Shown here in pieces: positions 59,679-64,000 of a DNA stretch of 64,000 nucleotides. The translations under genes were made by a program, and so were the position numbers. The first letter of the stretch is position 1. Each line of letters begins with the position of its first letter. Source of the DNA: CALZIK01 sp945787635 (GTDB taxonomy: Bacteria > Acidobacteriota > Thermoanaerobaculia > Multivoradales > JAHEKO01). Below the pieces are notes generated by a model. The model worked only from the letters and a program-made list of their open reading frames with translations, made no database searches and was not told where the DNA came from. The stretch covers positions 62,001 through 126,000 of the forward strand of contig CAMYNM010000002.1 in the NCBI GenBank assembly GCA_947259725.1. Direction: 5' to 3'.

Positions 59679-59867
59679 GCATCCTCCTTATAACAACAAA
59701 CCCCGGGTTGTAGCCGGACCTCGCGGCCGCGCATGGCGCCAGCGAGCAGTGTGCGTTACAAACCCGTAACGATGGCTCTTGGGCCTAGCAAGACAACACT
59801 CTAACGCCGTCGGATCGGGGTGGGCAAATAGCCGCCCATCTATGGGCTCGCGGGCGGCCTCACGCCT

Positions 59868-60632
59868 CTAGCTACCGGTCTTTTTCGCAGCCAGCCGCTC
59901 GACCATTTCATGCAACGCCGCCTGGGTTTCCGCACTGAACCATCGATCGACAAGCGCCTCGAGATCGTTTTCGGGGACCTCCTGGAAGCTATCGATCAGG
60001 TCTCGCCGCGCGTAGGCCCGGGTCGTCAACATGGCGTCGCTGGGCAGGCTCAAGATCGATCGGCACCATTCGAGCGCCCGCGGCACGACCCTCTCGACCG
60101 GCACCAGCTCGTCGACAAGGTCGATGGCGCGCGCCTCCCCCGCATCGATCATCAGGCCACTCATCCCGATCCTTATCGCATGCCGGCGCCCCACCAGGCG
60201 AGCCACCGCGTTCTGAAAGATCGGCGGCAGGACGATGCCCACCTGGACTTCGTTGAAGCCGATCTTGAACGGGCCCTCGGCCATGACCCGGTAGTCGAAG
60301 AACATCGACATCACCGCGCCGCCAGCGGGGCTGTGGCCGGTCAAAGCGCCGGCGATGGGAATCGGGCAGACGGCCAGGGTGCCGAGAAGGCTCAAGAACC
60401 TCCGCCAGGCGTCGGTAAGACCGTCCCGGTCGAGGGTCAGGAGGTACGGCACGTCCAGACCGGCCGAGAACATGCCCGGGAGTCCGGAGACCACCAGCGC
60501 CTGAGCGCCCTCGGAGGCGGCCGATTCGACCGCCCCCCGGAGGGCGTCGATCAGATCGGGCGAGAGAGCGTTGGCAGGTGGGCGGGCGAGTTGAAGCTCC
60601 CGGACCGGACCGTGTTCCCGAATCTCCAACAT
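59868..60632 (-). CDS. Enoyl-CoA hydratase/isomerase family protein
   Basis: The 254-residue protein follows the crotonase fold. It starts VRELQLARPPANALSPDLID, and the oxyanion-hole segments are GMFSAGLDVPYLL and TGHSPAGGAVMSMFFDYRVM. The usual second glutamate of true hydratases is not clear, so it could be an isomerase or another crotonase-family CoA enzyme. It has no partner fatty-acid genes beside it. It is the gene just downstream of the tRNA-Asn terminator on the same strand. Confidence 0.85.
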   Translation of the reverse strand: MLEIREHGPVRELQLARPPANALSPDLIDALRGAVESAASEGAQALVVSGLPGMFSAGLDVPYLLTLDRDGLTDAWRRFLSLLGTLAVCPIPIAGALTGHSPAGGAVMSMFFDYRVMAEGPFKIGFNEVQVGIVLPPIFQNAVARLVGRRHAIRIGMSGLMIDAGEARAIDLVDELVPVERVVPRALEWCRSILSLPSDAMLTTRAYARRDLIDSFQEVPENDLEALVDRWFSAETQAALHEMVERLAAKKTGS

Positions 60633-60660
60633 CGACGTGCTCCGTTTCCGTTTGCGCTTG

Positions 60661-60688
60661 AAAAAAAGGCCGCCCTCATCGGGCGGCC
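60661..60688 (-). terminator. Rho-independent terminator after tRNA-Asn
   Basis: On the minus strand GGCCGCCC and GGGCGGCC form an eight-base-pair stem with a five-base loop, followed by at least seven T. It starts 14 bases after the tRNA 3' end. Confidence 0.9.
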
Positions 60689-60701
60689 GCTTGCTGGAAG
60701 A

Positions 60702-60776
60702 TGGCTCCTGGGGAGGGACTCGAACCCCCGACCAGTCGGTTAACAGCCGACCGCTCTACCACTGAGCTACCCAGGA
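60702..60776 (-). tRNA. tRNA-Asn (anticodon GTT)
   Basis: The minus strand folds as a complete tRNA: acceptor TCCTGGG pairs with CCCAGGA, the D arm contains AGCTCAGTGGTAGAGC, and the anticodon stem GTCGG/CCGAC holds loop CTGTTAA. The T arm GGGGGTTCGAGTCCC contains TTCGAGT. The discriminator G is followed by an encoded CCA. It lies between rpoD and the crotonase gene and has its own terminator. Confidence 0.97.
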
Positions 60777-60851
60777 TCGTGGCCAAGAAAATGGCACGTA
60801 CGCGGCGTCAAATACTAGGCGCCGCCTGGTCGGATTGTCAAACGAGGGCTG

Positions 60852-62561
60852 CTAGGCCGAGCTATCCAGAAACGGCTTCAACTGCGCCGACCGGCTCGGA
60901 TGGCGCAGCTTTCGCAGCGCCTTGGATTCGATCTGTCGAATCCGCTCGCGGGTGACGTTGAACGACTTGCCGACCTCTTCGAGAGTGTGCTCGGAGCCCT
61001 CTCCGACGCCGAAGCGCATCCGCAGAACCAACTCTTCGCGCGGGGTCAGACTCTGCAGCACCGAGGCGGTTTGGTCGGTCAGGTTGTTCGAGATCACCGA
61101 GTCCACCGGCGAAAGAGCCGACTTGTCCTCGATGAAGTCACCCAGATGTGAGTCTTCCTCCTCGCCGATCGGCGTCTCGAGCGAGATCGGCTCCTGCGCG
61201 ATCTTCATGATCTTGCGGACCTTGGAGGCCGGCAGGTCCATGCGCTCGCCGATCTCGGCGGCGGTGGGCTCGCGGCCGAGCTCCTGAACCAGAGACCGGC
61301 TCGTACGCGTCAGCTTGTTGATCGTCTCGATCATGTGGACCGGAATTCGAATGGTCCGCGCCTGGTCGGCAATCGCGCGCGTGATCGCCTGCCGGATCCA
61401 CCAGGTGGCATAGGTCGAGAACTTGTAGCCGCGCCGGTATTCGAACTTCTCGACCGCCTTCATGAGCCCGATGTTGCCTTCCTGGATAAGATCCAGGAAC
61501 TGCAGTCCCCGGTTGGTGTATTTCTTGGCGATCGAGACGACCAGGCGCAAGTTCGCGACGATGAGCTCGTCTTTGGCGCGCTCGCAGGTCGCCTCGCCCA
61601 GCCGGATCTTCTTGATGGTCGCCGCCACCTGGGCGTGTGTCGTGCCGTAGTGCTCTTCGAGCTCCTTGACCTTGCGACGATATTTTTCGATCCGCCGCCG
61701 GTGAAGTGAGCGCAGCTCCTTGTTGGACTCCTTGTCAAGCGCCATCTTGGCCCGCCGGATGTCCTGCTCGAAGCGCGAAAACCGGTGATCCAGGCTCTTC
61801 AAGAACTCGACCAGGCGATTCTGGGTCTGCAGGGAGAAGTCCACCGACCGGATGCGCTTAGCGATCTTGGCGACCATGCGATCGATCTCGCGGTCCATCT
61901 CCTGATGGCGATCACCGCCCACCTTGTAGCGCTTTTGGCGCTTGCGAAGAGACTGGACCTTCTTGTCGAGCTTGGCGATCTCGCTGAACACCTTCATGGT
62001 CGCCTTGATGCGCTGGTTGGCGCGAGCATCGAGCACCGCATCCTGATCGGCGATCAGGTTCTGGACCACCTTCGGGTCCGTCTGGCCCACCTCGTTGAGG
62101 CGAAGCAGCTCCTTGAGCACCACCGCGTTCTCCGACAGGGCTTCGTAGATGAGCCATTCACCTTTTTCGATCCGCTGAGCGATCTCGACCTCGCCCTCGC
62201 GATCCAGAAGCGGGACCGTGCCCATCTCGCGCAAATACATGCGCACCGGGTCGTTGGTCTTCTCTTGCTCGTGAAGCCGGAAAGGCGTCGCCTCCGCCGC
62301 CTCGGCCTTCTCGAAGTCGCCGGCGTGGGTCTCGGTATCGGACCGATTCTGATAGCGCTCCGGGCGATCGAGAACCTCGATGCCCAGCTCGCGAAACCGC
62401 GAGTAGATCTCGTCGAGATCCTCCGCCATGCTGATAATCTCGTCCGGCAAGATCTCGTAGATCTCGTCGTACAGCAGATAGCCCTTCGAGCGCCCGAGCT
62501 CGACCAGTTGCTTGACGGTTGGGTGCTTGTCTTCCGCTGTCTTCAGTTTAGGGGCAGTCAA
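60852..62561 (-). CDS. rpoD: Primary sigma factor RpoD (sigma-70)
   Basis: The 569-residue protein has region 1.1 (VKQLVELGRSKGYLLYDEI), region 1.2 (DPVRMYLREMGTVPLLDREG) and a non-conserved helical insert (about 140-330). Region 2 contains the core-binding and -10 recognition helix KFSTYATWWIRQAITRAIAD, and regions 3 and 4 follow with HTLEEVGKSFNVTRERIRQI. All parts of a housekeeping sigma are intact. It starts at TTG 62561 after GGGAG. It lies 43 bases downstream of dnaG, the common dnaG-rpoD arrangement. Confidence 0.97.
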   Translation of the reverse strand: MTAPKLKTAEDKHPTVKQLVELGRSKGYLLYDEIYEILPDEIISMAEDLDEIYSRFRELGIEVLDRPERYQNRSDTETHAGDFEKAEAAEATPFRLHEQEKTNDPVRMYLREMGTVPLLDREGEVEIAQRIEKGEWLIYEALSENAVVLKELLRLNEVGQTDPKVVQNLIADQDAVLDARANQRIKATMKVFSEIAKLDKKVQSLRKRQKRYKVGGDRHQEMDREIDRMVAKIAKRIRSVDFSLQTQNRLVEFLKSLDHRFSRFEQDIRRAKMALDKESNKELRSLHRRRIEKYRRKVKELEEHYGTTHAQVAATIKKIRLGEATCERAKDELIVANLRLVVSIAKKYTNRGLQFLDLIQEGNIGLMKAVEKFEYRRGYKFSTYATWWIRQAITRAIADQARTIRIPVHMIETINKLTRTSRSLVQELGREPTAAEIGERMDLPASKVRKIMKIAQEPISLETPIGEEEDSHLGDFIEDKSALSPVDSVISNNLTDQTASVLQSLTPREELVLRMRFGVGEGSEHTLEEVGKSFNVTRERIRQIESKALRKLRHPSRSAQLKPFLDSSA

Positions 62562-62604
62562 ATTTTGTTCTCCCGGGATCCTGCGGCCGACGACCGCGCA
62601 GCCG

Positions 62605-64000
62605 CTAGCGCTCGGGCTGGTCGCTTCGATCGTGCAGACGGCGGCTGAGAGCCGCCTTTTCAGTCATGAGTTCTTCGAGTCGTTGTCGATCTCCGGCACG
62701 CTGCGCCTTTGTGATCTGGGCTGCCAGCTCGCGTGACCGCTGCTGCCGCCAGCGCCGTTCCAACTGGCGCACCGAAGCCTTGAGCTCCTCGGAGTCGGAG
62801 CCGACCGATATTTCTAACAAAAGCCGCGCCATCCGGTCAACTGCCGGACCTTGATCCGGCAACCGAGCCAAGAGCTCCCGCGCCGCGGGCGGGCTCTTCG
62901 ACCCGTCCTTATGTAAAGCACGAAAAGCACGGTAAATATTCCTGCACGAGGGGTCTAGAAACGCATCTTCGGGCGGCAGGTCGGCGCTCGGCGGAACCAC
63001 CGCGTCTTTGGCCAGAAGAAGCTGCAGGGTTTTTTCTTCCAGGCTCCTCACCAGACCCTCGGAATCCCTTTGTTTCTCTTGCTTTTTCTCGCCACGGCGG
63101 CCGCGAAGACGGTCCAGAAGAAGCTCGGCCGGAATGCCCAGACGGCCGGCCGCTTGGCGGGCATAGCCGTAGCGCAGAACCGAGTCGGGCACCGCGCCCA
63201 GGAGCTCGACCACGAACCTGGCGGCTTGGGACTGCCGTCGGGGCTCGTTCTCGATCCCCTCCGGCGACACTCTCTCGATCTCCAGTACGACCGCGTCCGG
63301 AGCGTCCTCAACCAGGCGGCGGAGCACCTCGTCCCCCTGGTCCAACCGCACGGAATCGGGATCCGCCCCCTCGCCGAGTGAAACGCGCAGCACGCCCAGC
63401 CCGGTACCGAGCAAGAGAGGTATCGAGCGGCGGTAGGCCTGCTCGCCCGCGTTGTCTCCGTCGTAACCGACCACCACCTCATCCGCGAACCGCGCGAGAA
63501 GGCGGGCCTGCTCGACGGTCAAGGCCGTACCCATTGTCGCCACCGCGTTGTCCACACCGGCTGCCACTGAACCGATCACGTCGAAATAGCCTTCGACCAT
63601 GACTGCCCGGCGAGACTCGCGAATCGAGCGCTTGGCGAGATCGAGACCGTAGAGAAGCCGGCCCTTTCTAAAGCTCGCGGTTTCGCTGGTGTTGACGTAT
63701 TTGATCTTGTCGTCATCGAGCGCCCGCCCGCCGAAACCCACCAGACGGCCGGCGGTGTTGCGAATGGGGAAGATGAGTCGCTCCCGAAACCGGTCGTAGC
63801 GCTCGCCGGGCTTCTTTCTCGACTCGGCGATCAGCCCGGCGCGCTCGAGCAATCGCTCCGGATGCTTGCTGCCGAGCGCGGTGAGCAGGTTGCGCCAGCC
63901 CGGCGGCGCATAGCCGAGCCCGAAGCGATCGATCAACTCCGGCGCAATCCGGCGGCGCTCGAGGTAGGCCCGCGGAGTGGAGTGGGCGCCGAGCTGGTTT
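62605..64000 (-). CDS. dnaG: DNA primase DnaG, C-terminal part (gene runs off the right edge)
   Basis: About 464 residues are visible; the zinc-finger N-terminus lies beyond the window, as the frame stays open to base 64000. The visible part enters at YLERRRIAPELIDRFGLGYA, then shows the catalytic core RERLIFPIRNTAGRLVGFGG and the TOPRIM motifs VMVEGYFDVI and VVVGYDGDNAGEQA. The C-terminal helical region binds DnaB. It makes RNA primers at the replication fork. It is followed by rpoD. Confidence 0.96.
   Translation of the reverse strand, partial: NQLGAHSTPRAYLERRRIAPELIDRFGLGYAPPGWRNLLTALGSKHPERLLERAGLIAESRKKPGERYDRFRERLIFPIRNTAGRLVGFGGRALDDDKIKYVNTSETASFRKGRLLYGLDLAKRSIRESRRAVMVEGYFDVIGSVAAGVDNAVATMGTALTVEQARLLARFADEVVVGYDGDNAGEQAYRRSIPLLLGTGLGVLRVSLGEGADPDSVRLDQGDEVLRRLVEDAPDAVVLEIERVSPEGIENEPRRQSQAARFVVELLGAVPDSVLRYGYARQAAGRLGIPAELLLDRLRGRRGEKKQEKQRDSEGLVRSLEEKTLQLLLAKDAVVPPSADLPPEDAFLDPSCRNIYRAFRALHKDGSKSPPAARELLARLPDQGPAVDRMARLLLEISVGSDSEELKASVRQLERRWRQQRSRELAAQITKAQRAGDRQRLEELMTEKAALSRRLHDRSDQPER

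Overview
This is a high-GC window from a diderm bacterium with a very cytochrome-rich respiratory chain. The gene families (M14 peptidase with a glutaminase-like tail, DUF1223, paired FAD oxidase/SDR, SUF under an Rrf2 regulator, secreted nuclease with Asp-Ser repeats) fit an Acidobacteriota lineage such as Thermoanaerobaculia. That placement is inference from gene content, not a phylogeny.

Layout. 1-6130: a cut lipoprotein gene, a DUF3108 protein, a secreted M14 peptidase, a small secreted protein and a DprE1/DprE2-like pair. 6279-30310: a respiratory super-locus with 91 CxxCH heme-c motifs in nine proteins. It holds (a) a Rieske/cytochrome b/9-heme/18-heme operon; (b) two large fusions of multiheme c domains to a b561-like membrane domain (21 and 11 hemes), tail to tail; (c) a Qrc/alternative-complex-III-like operon (pentaheme c, Tat-exported molybdopterin-fold protein, four-cluster ferredoxin, NrfD protein, small membrane protein, four-domain cytochrome c); (d) a second ferredoxin/NrfD unit with an 8-heme anchor; (e) a second Rieske/cytochrome b/11-heme operon; and (f) a tetraheme c554-like protein behind a candidate sigma-54 promoter. 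All look like quinol-to-periplasm routes, so the cell could pass electrons from quinol into a periplasmic heme network by several parallel complexes. No outer-membrane porin, terminal oxidase or cytochrome-c maturation gene is visible here.

30311-38840: DUF1223, a 32-residue membrane peptide, an M3 oligopeptidase and an ArnT/ArnC-like glycosyltransferase set with a sugar aminotransferase and two methyltransferases. 38850-44926: the sufR-like-sufB-C-D-S-U operon with a recognisable promoter and an IscR-type operator. 44959-56068: an AI-2E-type exporter, SMUG1-like glycosylase, class V aminotransferase, dodecin, ATP-PEP carboxykinase, M20 amidohydrolase, a 542-residue unknown Rossmann protein, glutamate dehydrogenase and AmrS. 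56160-64000: a giant secreted nuclease, enoyl-CoA hydratase family protein, tRNA-Asn with a terminator, rpoD, and dnaG cut by the right edge.

Coding density is high. Neighbouring genes very often overlap as ATGA or GTGA, and TTG/GTG starts are common. Two multiheme genes appear to start at CTG.
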